Shown here: positions 19,013-27,380 of the stretch, one piece after another
How the letters are laid out: each line of letters starts with the position of its first letter
Position numbering within the stretch: position 1 is the first letter of the stretch
NCBI RefSeq assembly: GCF_014850975.1
Contig: NZ_JACXST010000003.1
Location: 1 to 64,000, forward strand
Direction of reading: 5' to 3'
Origin: Methylomonas fluvii
Lineage (GTDB): Bacteria; Pseudomonadota; Gammaproteobacteria; Methylococcales; Methylomonadaceae
DNA: 64,000 nt
Made by a program: the position numbers and the translations under genes
The notes under the pieces: generated by a model
The model's database searches: none
Told to the model about the DNA's origin: nothing
What the model saw: the letters and a program-made list of their open reading frames with translations, nothing else

Positions 19013-19780
19013 TTAAAACCAGCAGTCGTCCGTGTGGGACATGGCCGCTGCCAGATTTAATCGGGGTTTGAGCAAACCTAAGACTTCGGCAGTGTCACGA
19101 ATGCTGTCCAGACCGGTGCCAAAAAACACCAGCACATCTTGTTCAGCTTTCAGATCGACCGAGAGATCTCGGGCAGTTTCGGTGGCAATATCAATCTCCA
19201 CGCCTTTAAAGCCTTTTGCTTTCAGCGCCAGTAAAAACAGCCAAGGCAAAACGCCATGCACTGATTTGATCTGCCCACTGAGTTCAAAGGTTTCGGCATT
19301 GAGGGTGGCATCAATGAATTGTTGCCAGCCATCCCAATATTTTTCAGGCTTAGATTGCTGATCCGATACGGATTGAATAACGCCGATCAGTCGCCTGACC
19401 TCGATACCCAGCTCCACTCGAACCGGCTGCTTTGCATGGCAATCAATGGTCCAATACAGTACCTCGACCGGGGGTGTTGGCACGAGTTCGGGATTTGAAT
19501 CAGGTTCAGGCAATGGTGATGGAGTTGCCGAAGCATTACCCGGAAACACCACATTGCCATCACCATCAATTTCCACCTCGGCGACCAACACATAGCCCTT
19601 GGCCTGTTTTTGCTTTTCGATGTCGAATTGCCGAACACCGCTACGGTTACTGACACCTGGTAAACAGGATGCCGTTTTGCCCCAACGTGTCGTAATTGAA
19701 CCATCCGAATTACTCCTGACTGCCCAGTCTTTGGAACTGCCGTCACTGTTACGATGACGATATAAATTCCAGGCAGCCAT
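19013..19780 (-). CDS. WGR-domain protein
   Basis: A 255-residue protein. Residues 1-65 are a WGR-like domain (WNLYRHRNSDGSSKDWAVR, TRWGKTASC), a fold seen in PARPs and bacterial regulators that contacts nucleic acid. A Pro-rich linker and a helical C-terminal domain of unknown type follow. The start overlaps the end of cobS by a few bases and there is no leader of its own, so it is translated with cobS. Confidence 0.75.
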   Translation of the reverse strand: MAAWNLYRHRNSDGSSKDWAVRSNSDGSITTRWGKTASCLPGVSNRSGVRQFDIEKQKQAKGYVLVAEVEIDGDGNVVFPGNASATPSPLPEPDSNPELVPTPPVEVLYWTIDCHAKQPVRVELGIEVRRLIGVIQSVSDQQSKPEKYWDGWQQFIDATLNAETFELSGQIKSVHGVLPWLFLLALKAKGFKGVEIDIATETARDLSVDLKAEQDVLVFFGTGLDSIRDTAEVLGLLKPRLNLAAAMSHTDDCWF

Positions 19781-19782
19781 GA

Positions 19783-20724
19783 CTAGACCTGCCAGTCATC
19801 ACCGAACACATCCTTGGCGATCCGATGAATCGCTTCGCGTTCGGCGGGTTCAGCCCGAAAGGTCAAGGCCCGATCCAGGGAATAGGCCAAGGCATTGGGC
19901 GCACTTTTGAAGGTGGCAACCAATGATGCCCAACGCACTAAACCGCGCGTGGATAAGGTCACTGATAACATGCCACCGCCATCCGCACCGCCAATGAAGA
20001 CTTTACGAATCTGATTGGCGACTTTGATCATGCTTTCGCGTACCGTTTCCGGCATGCTTGGCACCACATCGGCCAACAGCTTCATTTCGTCTTCAGGTTC
20101 TGGGTAACCGACTTCCATCAAACGAAACCGATCCAGAAAAGCGAGGTTCTGCCGTAACACCCCTTGGTACAAGCCCGACTGATCGCCAGACCCAGCACTA
20201 TTGCCGGTGGCCACCAAACGAAACTTGGAATGCGGAGTAATCACAGCGCCGGTCTGCGGAATTGTTAGAGGTTTCCCTTCGACAATTTCATTCAAGCCAA
20301 TCAGCTCGGCAGGATCGATGGCATCGATTTCGTTGATCAACAGCACATGCCCTAAGCGAACTGCCAGGGTCAACGGACCATCGATCCACTTCATCGCGCC
20401 GCCGTCGACCAGCATGTACTGGCCCAGCAGATCATTGAGTTCCAGCCGACCGTGACCGGTGACCGAATGCACGCCCCAATTGAGACGCGCAGCGACTTGC
20501 TCCAACAACGAGGTTTTACCGGAACCGGTAGGACCGGTCAGGTATAAGCCATCGCCATTGTGTGCGCCTAAAAACGCCAGAACATCGCGCAAGTGATCCT
20601 TGCGAAACACATACGGCTTTTGCGCCGGGATATAGGCATTTTGTCCAGGGATAAAGCCTTCCACTTTCATGGCGGCTGGTGCAGGTATGCCGAATGTGTC
20701 GGCAATCGAATAGGATTGATACAT
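19783..20724 (-). CDS. cobS: CobS-like MoxR-type AAA ATPase
   Basis: A 313-residue AAA+ ATPase. Walker A GPTGSGKTS at residues 64-72, Walker B LLINEIDAI near 128-136, sensor 1 LVATGNSAG and an arginine-rich C-terminus. The start at ATG 20724 (AAGGAG 8 nt upstream) is preferred over upstream codons that overlap the leader. Pairs with the VWA protein at 15819 as in cobaltochelatase CobS/CobT and MoxR/VWA systems. In SXT/R391-type elements cobS follows exo, the same order as here. Confidence 0.88.
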   Translation of the reverse strand: MYQSYSIADTFGIPAPAAMKVEGFIPGQNAYIPAQKPYVFRKDHLRDVLAFLGAHNGDGLYLTGPTGSGKTSLLEQVAARLNWGVHSVTGHGRLELNDLLGQYMLVDGGAMKWIDGPLTLAVRLGHVLLINEIDAIDPAELIGLNEIVEGKPLTIPQTGAVITPHSKFRLVATGNSAGSGDQSGLYQGVLRQNLAFLDRFRLMEVGYPEPEDEMKLLADVVPSMPETVRESMIKVANQIRKVFIGGADGGGMLSVTLSTRGLVRWASLVATFKSAPNALAYSLDRALTFRAEPAEREAIHRIAKDVFGDDWQV

Positions 20725-20760
20725 GGTGAACTCCTTATGCTTGGGTTGAACCCGCAACAC

Positions 20761-20803
20761 GAGGCACACCATTTCCCTGACGGGTAGTGTGTCCCCGTCG
20801 GGT
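20761..20803 (-). promoter_or_regulatory. Two-stem leader, copy 7 (cobS)
   Basis: Minus strand: ACCC, outer stem GGGG(A)CACAC/GTGTGCCTC with one bulged A, inner hairpin CCCgtcaGGG. Confidence 0.72.
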
Positions 20804-20878
20804 TGAGATAAATTCCTGGCTAGCCAGGGGGGTTAATACATTGAACGATAAAAGGTTATAGCGGTGTCAAAGCTAACT

Positions 20879-21100
20879 TTAGCGCGGCATCGATACTGAC
20901 AGTCGCATCAGGTTCGCCAATTCCGCACGGGCAAGCATTTCCTCGTCCATAAAGCGCAATATTCGCCGAATGTCGGTTTTTAAATCCGGATCTCGGGTTT
21001 GATCGAGCATTTGCCGAACCACGCATTGCTTATGCCTAATCTCGTCAACACTGGCCGTTTCCAACCAGCAAAACAGGCATTTCCAAAAGTCTTTATTCAT
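20879..21100 (-). CDS. Small hypothetical protein
   Basis: A 73-residue protein with ATG at 21100 preceded by AAGGAGG and a structured leader. N-terminus rich in Trp/Cys (FWKCLFCWLETA), remainder helical and charged. No family recognised. The strong ribosome binding site and the leader make it a likely real gene. Confidence 0.6.
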   Translation of the reverse strand: MNKDFWKCLFCWLETASVDEIRHKQCVVRQMLDQTRDPDLKTDIRRILRFMDEEMLARAELANLMRLSVSMPR

Positions 21101-21123
21101 AGCGACCTCCTTGGTTGATGGAA

Positions 21124-21165
21124 GGGGTCACCATGACCCACTAGGGTGATGAACCCCAACGGGAC
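21124..21165 (-). promoter_or_regulatory. Two-stem leader, copy 8
   Basis: Minus strand: CCC, outer stem GGGGT(T)CATCA/TGGTGACCCC with one bulge, inner hairpin CCCtagtGGG, then AAGGAGG and the ATG at 21100. Confidence 0.72.
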
Positions 21166-21171
21166 TGCAAA

Positions 21172-21262
21172 CCAGGCTTGATGCACCTGGCACATGAAAG
21201 CGATTGACCTTCATGCTAATTCACAGCGAAACGCCGGCTTACACCGGAGCAGCGTGTGTCCT
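21172..21262 (-). repeat. Hairpin element family M2, copy 2 (diverged)
   Basis: CCAGG...CCTGG hairpin with a conserved TGCATCAAG loop at 21172-21190, then ATGA/TCAT-type pairing and GAAACGCCGGCTTACACCGG. It lies directly upstream of leader copy 8, as in the other two copies. Together with flanks this covers the 220-bp gap between genes. Confidence 0.5.
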
Positions 21263-21320
21263 AACAAACAGCTAAACTGTTTTCGAACTAAATTTTCCTC
21301 ACTGACGACAAAATCCGAGA

Positions 21321-22325
21321 TCAGAACCAGAAATCAGCACCGACCATGTCTTTCAAGGCTTCCGCATCAAAGGACACTTCCGCCAAGCGACCGCTGTCAT
21401 CACGACAGGTAATGCGCACCCTTGGGGTGGGCAATTTACGGTAGCGGTCGAGTACAGCCTCGGTAACATCAGGCAATAACGCCTTCAGCACCGCTTTGTA
21501 ATCAATCGCGCCTTGCGATTGAAAACGACTTACCCGTAATCCGGAATGTTCAGCCAGCAAGTACTCACCCATTAACGACACCAGGTTTTGCTCGATGTCC
21601 GCTTGATGGGTTTCCAAAGCTTTAAGCTGAGCTTTCAGGTCGTCGATTTTCGTGGCATGGCTGCGATAGTTCGCCGCCAGTTGCTGCCATTGCTGTTCAG
21701 ACTGACCTTGCGGCAAATACAAATCCCGCTCCGGTTGCTTGTCAGGTTCCTTGCGGTTTTTGACCTTGGCCCAGTATTCCATGGCGGTATCGACCAACTG
21801 ACTGAGAAAAGCCTCATCCCGTTGGATCTCAAACGTCACGTCCTGACCTTGATGGTAGAAATACAAAAAACCCCGTTGCGCCTCGGCTACCAAAATTTGT
21901 TGTTGCACTTGGCACCAGTAAAGTTGATAGGCTTCAGACTGTTCGCGGTTGAGCATGACATCCAGAAAGGTCGATTCATGCGGACATTTGATTTCTACCG
22001 GTTCGTTAGCGTCCGATAAGCCATCAAACGACGCTCGCATCAGTGGAAACTGCTCGGATTCCGCACAAAGCGGTAGCAGCATGACATCGTGCTGTTCCTC
22101 GAAGCGTTGTAAGGCTTCGGGTTCTTGCGCGATACCGATGCGAATCAACGGATTGTTATCCAGGTTTGCTTCGAGCACGAGGCCAACTTTTTCGGCCCAC
22201 AACCGCCAAGGGGTTTTGTGCGGCGAACGATTCATAATAATCGCCGCTTCACTGGCACTGACCCCTTGTGAACGCCATAAACGCCATTCCGGTGATCGTT
22301 GCGAGACATTGATGATGTTCATCAC
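21321..22325 (-). CDS. exo: YqaJ-type (lambda exonuclease fold) recombination nuclease
   Basis: A 334-residue protein. The N-terminal 200 residues are a YqaJ/lambda-exonuclease domain: QRSPEWRLWRSQGVSASEA, then the catalytic set with ASFDGL and VEIKCPH (Asp and Glu-x-Lys), and YWCQVQQQILVAEA. The C-terminal half is coiled-coil plus an unknown domain. It forms the alkaline exonuclease of the Bet/Exo single-strand annealing pair found in SXT and IncA/C elements. Its start overlaps the end of the upstream 110-residue gene (ATGA). Confidence 0.88.
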   Translation of the reverse strand: MMNIINVSQRSPEWRLWRSQGVSASEAAIIMNRSPHKTPWRLWAEKVGLVLEANLDNNPLIRIGIAQEPEALQRFEEQHDVMLLPLCAESEQFPLMRASFDGLSDANEPVEIKCPHESTFLDVMLNREQSEAYQLYWCQVQQQILVAEAQRGFLYFYHQGQDVTFEIQRDEAFLSQLVDTAMEYWAKVKNRKEPDKQPERDLYLPQGQSEQQWQQLAANYRSHATKIDDLKAQLKALETHQADIEQNLVSLMGEYLLAEHSGLRVSRFQSQGAIDYKAVLKALLPDVTEAVLDRYRKLPTPRVRITCRDDSGRLAEVSFDAEALKDMVGADFWF

Positions 22326-22654
22326 CGTTGCTCCTGCAAGCGAATATGACAGCCCAGACGTAGTGTCGACAACCCGCGTTTCATGAGTTGATGATTACAA
22401 CGCCTGGCCCAGTGATAGTCGGCAAAGACCAGTAAAGTCTGATCGGCATGAGCAAGATAAAGCCCACCATAACTTTCGACCATACTTTGCAATTCAGATG
22501 GGGTGGGCACCTGGATTTCATGGACTGGATTACCTGGATTTAAGCTGCGTTCCAGGAAACTGCGTCCATGCCGGCGTAACACCGTCGGTGAATCGTAACG
22601 ATGCCAGTCGGTATGACAGGGTATGCGGTTGGATGATTGGTCAATAGCATTCAT
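22322..22654 (-). CDS. Hypothetical protein upstream of exo
   Basis: A 110-residue protein starting at ATG 22654 (GAAGGAGATGTC). The upstream extension to 22708 would cover the leader and is rejected. Basic C-terminus (LMKRGLSTLRLGCHIRL). No family recognised. Translationally coupled to the exonuclease by a 4-bp overlap, which suggests a linked role in recombination. Confidence 0.6.
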   Translation of the reverse strand: MNAIDQSSNRIPCHTDWHRYDSPTVLRRHGRSFLERSLNPGNPVHEIQVPTPSELQSMVESYGGLYLAHADQTLLVFADYHWARRCNHQLMKRGLSTLRLGCHIRLQEQR

Positions 22655-22675
22655 GACATCTCCTTCAATAAAAAA

Positions 22676-22722
22676 GGCGCCATGACATGCACCCCAGGGG
22701 CGATGCAAGACGCCCGTAGGGT
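22676..22722 (-). promoter_or_regulatory. Two-stem leader, copy 9 (exo operon)
   Basis: Minus strand: ACCC, outer stem GGCGTC/GGCGCC (one G-U), inner stem TGCA..CCCCtGGGG..TGCA, then GAAGGAG and the ATG at 22654. Confidence 0.7.
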
Positions 22723-22772
22723 TTAAAATGACCAGCGATTTGCTGGCAGTTAAAAGTTAAAACAACAACCGA

Positions 22773-23825
22773 TTAGCGATGCGTCCCGAGCGTTTCCCGT
22801 GCTTGGGTGAGCGCTTCAGAAGCAGGATCGGACATCGGCGGCATGGCCGTGCTGTCAATCGGATGCTGGGCATCTGTAGACGTTGCCACGGCCGCTGTCG
22901 AGGCTTTGTCCAATTCCGCAATGGCAAAGGTCAAATCCAGTCCGACAAACTTGTTGTTGGCATAGTCGTAAGCCGCTTTCCAGGCTCCAGCCAACGCGGT
23001 ACGTCGGACCAGTTCACTGACCGCTTTTTGCACCTTGGGTGAAATCATTGATAGATCAATCACCCTTGGTGGTTCGACCGTGCCAACGATCGCATCATCG
23101 CTAAACGCTGCTTCGTCAACGCGACTGGCTGTGCCATTAATCACACTGCCATCATGGATCTCGTCGATGCTTTTGCCATCCATTTCCTCTGCGGCATAGC
23201 CACATTCCTCAGGAAAGGCCGCACGCAGTGAAGCCGCTTTACCGCATTTGGCCAACTGACCTTTCGGCCGTTTGATCCACATGGCGGTGGGCACTTGTGA
23301 GTTTTTACCACCGGCGGTGCTATAGGCTTCTTGCCAATACACTTCTTCGGTGAAGGCACAGCGCTTGCCGCTGACAATCCGGTACACGGTTACCGCAACC
23401 CATTCGGGAAATGTCACGGTGACACTGGATTCCTGCCATTGGTCGTTGTCGTCCTTGTAGCGTCCGGTAAAGGTTTTGGTGATATCGGGCCCCCATACGG
23501 GGCGATCCATACCGGCCCAAACCCCGGTGCGCGAGGCGGTGGTCTGGATTTCCATAATGGACGGCCAGACGGTTTCGACATTACGCCCCAAAGCAGCACT
23601 CCACATCGGCACCACATGCACCGGCTTTTTGAAAATATCCAGCTTGCGGGCTTTGCAGTAATCCAGAGCCATTAGGATGGCTTCCGGGGTTTTAGCTGTG
23701 GGGAAAGTCACTTCGGTAAGCACTTTCCAGGACTGCTCGGAAAGGCCATAGACCTGGTTTGCGTCAATCGGCATCAGCAGATTGCGGGTTTTGGGTGGGT
23801 AATTGGTACGGGATTGATTGCTCAT
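22773..23825 (-). CDS. bet: Bet/RecT-type single-strand annealing protein
   Basis: A 350-residue protein of the phage recombination protein Bet family, with the core around YCKARKLDIFKKPVHVVPMW, AGMDRPVWGPDITKT and GKAASLRAAFPEECGYAAEE. Start at ATG 23825 with AAGGAG; codons up to 23921 overlap the leader. With SSB and the YqaJ exonuclease it makes a complete Red-like recombination module, in the same order (ssb, bet, exo) as SXT/R391-type elements. Confidence 0.9.
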   Translation of the reverse strand: MSNQSRTNYPPKTRNLLMPIDANQVYGLSEQSWKVLTEVTFPTAKTPEAILMALDYCKARKLDIFKKPVHVVPMWSAALGRNVETVWPSIMEIQTTASRTGVWAGMDRPVWGPDITKTFTGRYKDDNDQWQESSVTVTFPEWVAVTVYRIVSGKRCAFTEEVYWQEAYSTAGGKNSQVPTAMWIKRPKGQLAKCGKAASLRAAFPEECGYAAEEMDGKSIDEIHDGSVINGTASRVDEAAFSDDAIVGTVEPPRVIDLSMISPKVQKAVSELVRRTALAGAWKAAYDYANNKFVGLDLTFAIAELDKASTAAVATSTDAQHPIDSTAMPPMSDPASEALTQARETLGTHR

Positions 23826-23845
23826 TGCGTGTCTCCTTAAAAAGT

Positions 23846-23888
23846 GAGGACGCAATGCCCCAGCCGGGGAATGACGTCCCCATGGGGT
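23846..23888 (-). promoter_or_regulatory. Two-stem leader, copy 10 (bet)
   Basis: Minus strand: ACCCC, outer stem GGGGACGT/GCGTCCTC, inner hairpin CCCCggctGGGG, then AAGGAG and the ATG at 23825. Confidence 0.75.
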
Positions 23889-23970
23889 AAAAAACACCGA
23901 GATAGCAACGCTATTCGGCAAATTGTGATCAGATCAAGCCGGTTGGCCGGAAGTCACTCAATGCTGTTGA

Positions 23971-24411
23971 TCAGAAAAACGGAATATCATCAAAATCCTC
24001 ATCCATACCGGCCGTATCAGGCGCAGAGGATGATGAAGATGACTGAGACGTGCCATTGGTGCCAGACGTATCGCTTGCACGATCCAGCATTTGCAGTTCA
24101 TGAGCCACGACTTCCGTGCGGTAGCGTTTTTCGCCGTTTTTATCCCATTGCTGGGTGCGAAGCGTGCCTTCCACATAAATCTGACTACCTTTCTTTAAAT
24201 ATTCACCGGCGGTGTCGGCCAGTTTTTTGAAAAAAACCACCCGATGCCATTCGGTGCGTTCTTGTTTGGCGTTTTTTGCGTCTTTCCAGATTTCGCTGGT
24301 CGCCAAACGCACCGCAACTACTTTGCCGCCGTTATTGGGCAGATACCGAATATCCGGATCGGCTCCAAGACGACCCAATAAAATGACTTTGTTCACACCA
24401 CGGTTTGCCAT
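23971..24411 (-). CDS. ssb: Single-stranded DNA-binding protein
   Basis: A 146-residue SSB. OB fold in residues 1-110 ([44 protein letters not shown]), a Ser-rich linker, and the acidic tip DFDDIPFF that binds partner proteins. The ATG at 24411 with TTGGAGG upstream is the family start. First gene of the minus-strand recombination module. In related elements ssb directly follows traN, whereas here the CRISPR-Cas locus lies between them. Confidence 0.95.
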   Translation of the reverse strand: MANRGVNKVILLGRLGADPDIRYLPNNGGKVVAVRLATSEIWKDAKNAKQERTEWHRVVFFKKLADTAGEYLKKGSQIYVEGTLRTQQWDKNGEKRYRTEVVAHELQMLDRASDTSGTNGTSQSSSSSSAPDTAGMDEDFDDIPFF

Positions 24412-24472
24412 GATCAAATCCTCCAATCGACCGCGCCCGACAGTTAAGAAATAAGCCCATCTGCGCGGTGAT

Positions 24473-24527
24473 GGGAATCGTCCTTGAGGCATCATCCCGG
24501 TTGGGAAAATACATTCCCGGACAGGGT
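24473..24527 (-). promoter_or_regulatory. Two-stem leader, copy 11 (ssb)
   Basis: Minus strand: ACCC, outer stem GGGAAT/ATTCCC, inner hairpin TCCCaaccGGGA, with extra sequence in the 3' arm. About 60 nt before the ssb start, farther than in the other copies. Confidence 0.6.
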
Positions 24528-24543
24528 AAAAACAAAAACACAT

Positions 24544-24640
24544 CAGGCTTGACGCACCTGACACGACGATGAAAATCATCGCCGCCGCCTAATAACGGAA
24601 CGCCGGCTAATGCCGGATTCAGCCGTCTTGAAAGACAACA
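24544..24640 (-). repeat. Hairpin element family M2, copy 3
   Basis: CAGG...CCTG hairpin (24544-24560), GATGAaaaTCATC hairpin (24568-24580) and CCGGctaatgCCGG hairpin (about 24603-24616), with the same intervening words as copy 1. It lies upstream of the ssb leader. Confidence 0.6.
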
Positions 24641-24752
24641 TGAAGAGTTGGGTGGAGTTGCTAACCGGAATCGGCCTTACTGAAAAATCTGAACAGGCTA
24701 GGCCGGCCAACAACTGTCGGTGGCATTGAAGCAGAAAACATTTGGGTGGACC

Positions 24753-24786
24753 TTGCAGCTAATGTCGTATTCGTCATTAGCTGCAA
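24753..24786. promoter_or_regulatory. Palindromic operator candidate upstream of the AcaB-like gene
   Basis: TTGCAGCTAATG and its perfect complement CATTAGCTGCAA separated by 10 bp. It ends 63 bp before the ATG at 24850. Nearly the same 35-bp site lies upstream of traL (53613-53648), so one regulator may act on both. Confidence 0.65.
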
Positions 24787-24849
24787 AGGGCATTAAAAAA
24801 TCTTGGCTTACTATCGGGCGCTATTTCTTATCGTGAACCAGGAACGCAA

Positions 24850-25524
24850 ATGGCTGAAACTTCCGCACCGAATAAACCCGCCCGAACTGCGATTAGTCGT
24901 CCGGTGTTTGAACGAACTTTCAAAATTAACAGCGAGCAAGCCATTCGGGTCATACGCAATAGTTATGAGCGTTTGATTCGGTCTTTGTATGCCATTGATG
25001 TGATTTTACGGATCGTCGGCCAGGAACAAGCCGTCGATGAAATTGAAGCCATTGTCAGCATGATGATTACCGAATGCGCCGAACAACTTCAGCAAGAAAA
25101 AGCCCGGCTGGAGAAATTGAAAACCGATAACGGGATTGCTGAAATACCCACCTACACCCATCCTAGCGAATTTGTCGCTCGGATTGCCTCGCCGCAAATC
25201 GCCCAGTTTGTAGAGCTGATTCGGCTTCTCGATCAGTTGATGATGGTCATGGATAGCTTGTGGCTATGCCAGGTCATCGACAATAAGCATTGCGTAGATG
25301 CCCGATACCATTGGCAGCAACGGTTACAGCGTTTGGCTAATCGAATTGTTACCATCGAACGGCAGGCGCATCGGGAGGCGTATGCGCAAGGGCATGGTGA
25401 AGAGTTACGGTTGGCACGGCAAGAATCTGGGCTTCAGGATGAGCCGGATACTGTTACCGAGGACGAGTCAGTGATTGATGAACCCGATTCATTGCAAACC
25501 ACCGGAAGTGGCGGGTCAATATGA
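24850..25524 (+). CDS. AcaB-like / DUF1845-type element regulator (tentative)
   Basis: A 224-residue protein, helical, without cysteines in a metal site or membrane segments. The middle (YTHPSEFVARIASPQIAQF, DQLMMVMDSLWLCQVI, YHWQQRLQRLANRIVTIERQ) resembles the AcaB/DUF1845 type proteins of conjugative elements from memory; this is not certain. Acidic C-terminal tail. It is transcribed away from ssb, with a palindrome in its promoter region shared with traL. If AcaB-like it would take part in control of transfer genes. Confidence 0.5.
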   Translation: MAETSAPNKPARTAISRPVFERTFKINSEQAIRVIRNSYERLIRSLYAIDVILRIVGQEQAVDEIEAIVSMMITECAEQLQQEKARLEKLKTDNGIAEIPTYTHPSEFVARIASPQIAQFVELIRLLDQLMMVMDSLWLCQVIDNKHCVDARYHWQQRLQRLANRIVTIERQAHREAYAQGHGEELRLARQESGLQDEPDTVTEDESVIDEPDSLQTTGSGGSI

Positions 25525-25632
25525 CTACTAATCTGGATAAACTGTTCTAGTTATGATGGGATTATCCGATCATAAGGTTTGGAGTAGGTTCTAAAGCGGG
25601 TTGGTTTGCAATATGTCTTAACCAAAAATGAG

Positions 25633-26272
25633 AAATCCCCCGGCTCTGCCGGGGAGACAGCAGGAGTTTGACATTTAGAGGAGTCCATCAGGAAACTCGG
25701 TAGCGTGAGCCGCCAAGCAAACGCAAGAGGAGAACCAGATGGACGAGAACGAGAGCATAAGTCACTCGAAATGGGGGTGCAAATATCATGTGGTGTTTAT
25801 ACCGAAATGCCGCCGTCGAACCTTGTATAAGGCGTTGCGAAAGCATTTAGGTGAAGTGTTTCTGCGCTTAGCTAGTCAGAGAGAAAGCCGAATATTGGAA
25901 GGCCATTTGATGCCGGATTATGTGCATATGCTGATATTGATCCCGCCGAAATATGCGGTGTCGCAGGTGATTGGATACATCAAAGGGAAGAGTGCGATTC
26001 ACTTGGCCCGTGTTTATGGTGAAAAGAAGCGGAATTTTGTTGGTCAACATTTTTGGGCGCGGGGGTATTTTGTTTCGACAGTGGGCCGGGACGAAACGAT
26101 GATACGGGAGTATATCCGTCATCAAGAACAGGAAGACCAACGAATCGAACAAATGAACCTTTGGCAATGAGTCGCCGCCTATTGGCGGCTAAAGTTAAAG
26201 GGCCGCGTTAGCGACCCTATTTACCGCTTTGAGCGGTTCACAACATAAAGCCCCCGGCTTTGCCGGGGGATA
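25633..26272. mobile_element. IS200-type element
   Basis: A Y1 transposase gene flanked by subterminal hairpins CCCCGGCTCTGCCGGGG (near 25640) and CCCCCGGCTTTGCCGGGGG (near 26252), typical of IS200/IS605 ends, which have no inverted terminal repeats. It lies between the AcaB-like gene and the CRISPR-Cas regulator. Ends are approximate. Confidence 0.75.
25739..26170 (+). CDS. tnpA: IS200 TnpA (Y1 transposase), HUH motif altered
   Basis: A 143-residue IS200/IS605-type TnpA. KYHVVFIPKCRRR and WARGYFVSTVGRDE are family signatures, and the catalytic tyrosine is in REYIRHQ. The metal-binding HUH pair, normally PDHVHM or similar, reads PDYVHM here: the first His is Tyr61 (TAT, one change from CAT) and His63 is kept. 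This should impair or abolish transposition. Length is normal. Confidence 0.88.
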   Translation: MDENESISHSKWGCKYHVVFIPKCRRRTLYKALRKHLGEVFLRLASQRESRILEGHLMPDYVHMLILIPPKYAVSQVIGYIKGKSAIHLARVYGEKKRNFVGQHFWARGYFVSTVGRDETMIREYIRHQEQEDQRIEQMNLWQ

Positions 26273-26485
26273 TTTACTAATGCTAACTAAGATAAGGCTT
26301 ACCAAATGATGACGGGAGCAGAGTTTGTTAAAAGCAACTTGGCGAACATTGGTTACAGACAAGGCGGTAATACGCAATCTGGCAGAGTTTGGGGAAAATT
26401 GGATCACGCCATAATGGGCTGCAACTTGGACTAGTCGGTTGAGAAGTGATCAACATACTAATGGCTGGGTGACGAAGCTCACTAC

Positions 26486-27355
26486 TTAGTTAAAATCAAT
26501 AAAGGCTCCCAATTCGTTACGATTGAGCAAAACGATTTGTTGAGTGATGGCTTCGCGTTTTAAATCGTCGTTGCCAATACGAAGTGCCAACAAAAAATAC
26601 GGCAATAGTGCCGCTCTGACTTGCGTCGAAATGCATCCGTTTATCATCCCATAATCGCGTTCGACTGCTTGCTTCTGGGATGTACTTAGGCCAGGATGTG
26701 GACCTATATTAACAGTCAGTAATGTTTCCCAAGCCGTATCAACAGGGCTGGGCGAATCCGGTTTACCTTTTGACGTGGCCACACAAATTCTCGCCAGCAC
26801 GAAATCGCGATACTCGCCATGGGTCAGGCTAAAAGCCCGCATATGCCAACGCAAACCATCGAATACTAAAGTTTTGGGTTGCACCAGGCGCGCAGCCAGC
26901 TCGGGCCTGGTCATGGATTGATATTCGATTTCAAGAAGTAAACCGAAACGCGCCGCCTGTAAAATCGGTCTTAAAACGGCAATATCGATTAGGCGCATCG
27001 GGGCTGAGACAACCTCAACAGCGGGTAAGTTACTGATTAAAGTGAGTATCGATGCTGACGAGTTCTGTGTTGCCTGCAGCACATGCAAACACTCATGCGG
27101 GTGACCAGTGATCAAGAGCGGAACAAATTGGTCGGTAATCAGATAGCGCTTCAATGAGCGGTCGTAACGTAGATTGTCCGGCCGTAGCGATATGTAAAGT
27201 GCGATGTCTTTGGTAGCCTGCACCCGACTAATGGCAAAGGTTTCCGTCAAAAAGTTGGTTACCAACTCTCCTGTCCAGAAAACGGTGGCTTCCAGCAACG
27301 TCAAGCGCTGGCGCACGTCCCACTTGAGTAATAAATCCTGCTCGTTATCAGTCAT
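26486..27355 (-). CDS. WYL-domain transcriptional regulator next to cas3
   Basis: A 289-residue protein from the ATG at 27355 (a TTG at 27367 is less likely). Winged-HTH-like N-terminus (LLEATVFWTGELVTNFLTETF, AISRVQATKDIALYI), a middle WYL domain (LEIEYQSM, FDGLRWHMRAFSLTHGEYRDF) and a WCX-like C-terminus. WYL regulators of this build commonly repress CRISPR, BREX or CBASS operons and respond to nucleotide or nucleic acid signals. It is divergent from cas3, and a perfect 7-bp inverted repeat sits 6 bp before its start, so it probably controls itself and cas3. The 26273-26485 stretch downstream holds no gene that I can see. Confidence 0.85.
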   Translation of the reverse strand: MTDNEQDLLLKWDVRQRLTLLEATVFWTGELVTNFLTETFAISRVQATKDIALYISLRPDNLRYDRSLKRYLITDQFVPLLITGHPHECLHVLQATQNSSASILTLISNLPAVEVVSAPMRLIDIAVLRPILQAARFGLLLEIEYQSMTRPELAARLVQPKTLVFDGLRWHMRAFSLTHGEYRDFVLARICVATSKGKPDSPSPVDTAWETLLTVNIGPHPGLSTSQKQAVERDYGMINGCISTQVRAALLPYFLLALRIGNDDLKREAITQQIVLLNRNELGAFIDFN

Positions 27356-27361
27356 GATTAT

Positions 27362-27380
27362 ATGCAAACTTTATTTGCAT
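27362..27380. promoter_or_regulatory. Operator candidate of the WYL regulator
   Basis: ATGCAAA-CTTTA-TTTGCAT, a perfect 7-bp inverted repeat just before the regulator ATG, in the 140-bp divergent gap to cas3. A second, shorter repeat GCGGAtaatgTCCGC (about 27473-27487) lies just before the cas3 start. Confidence 0.6.
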
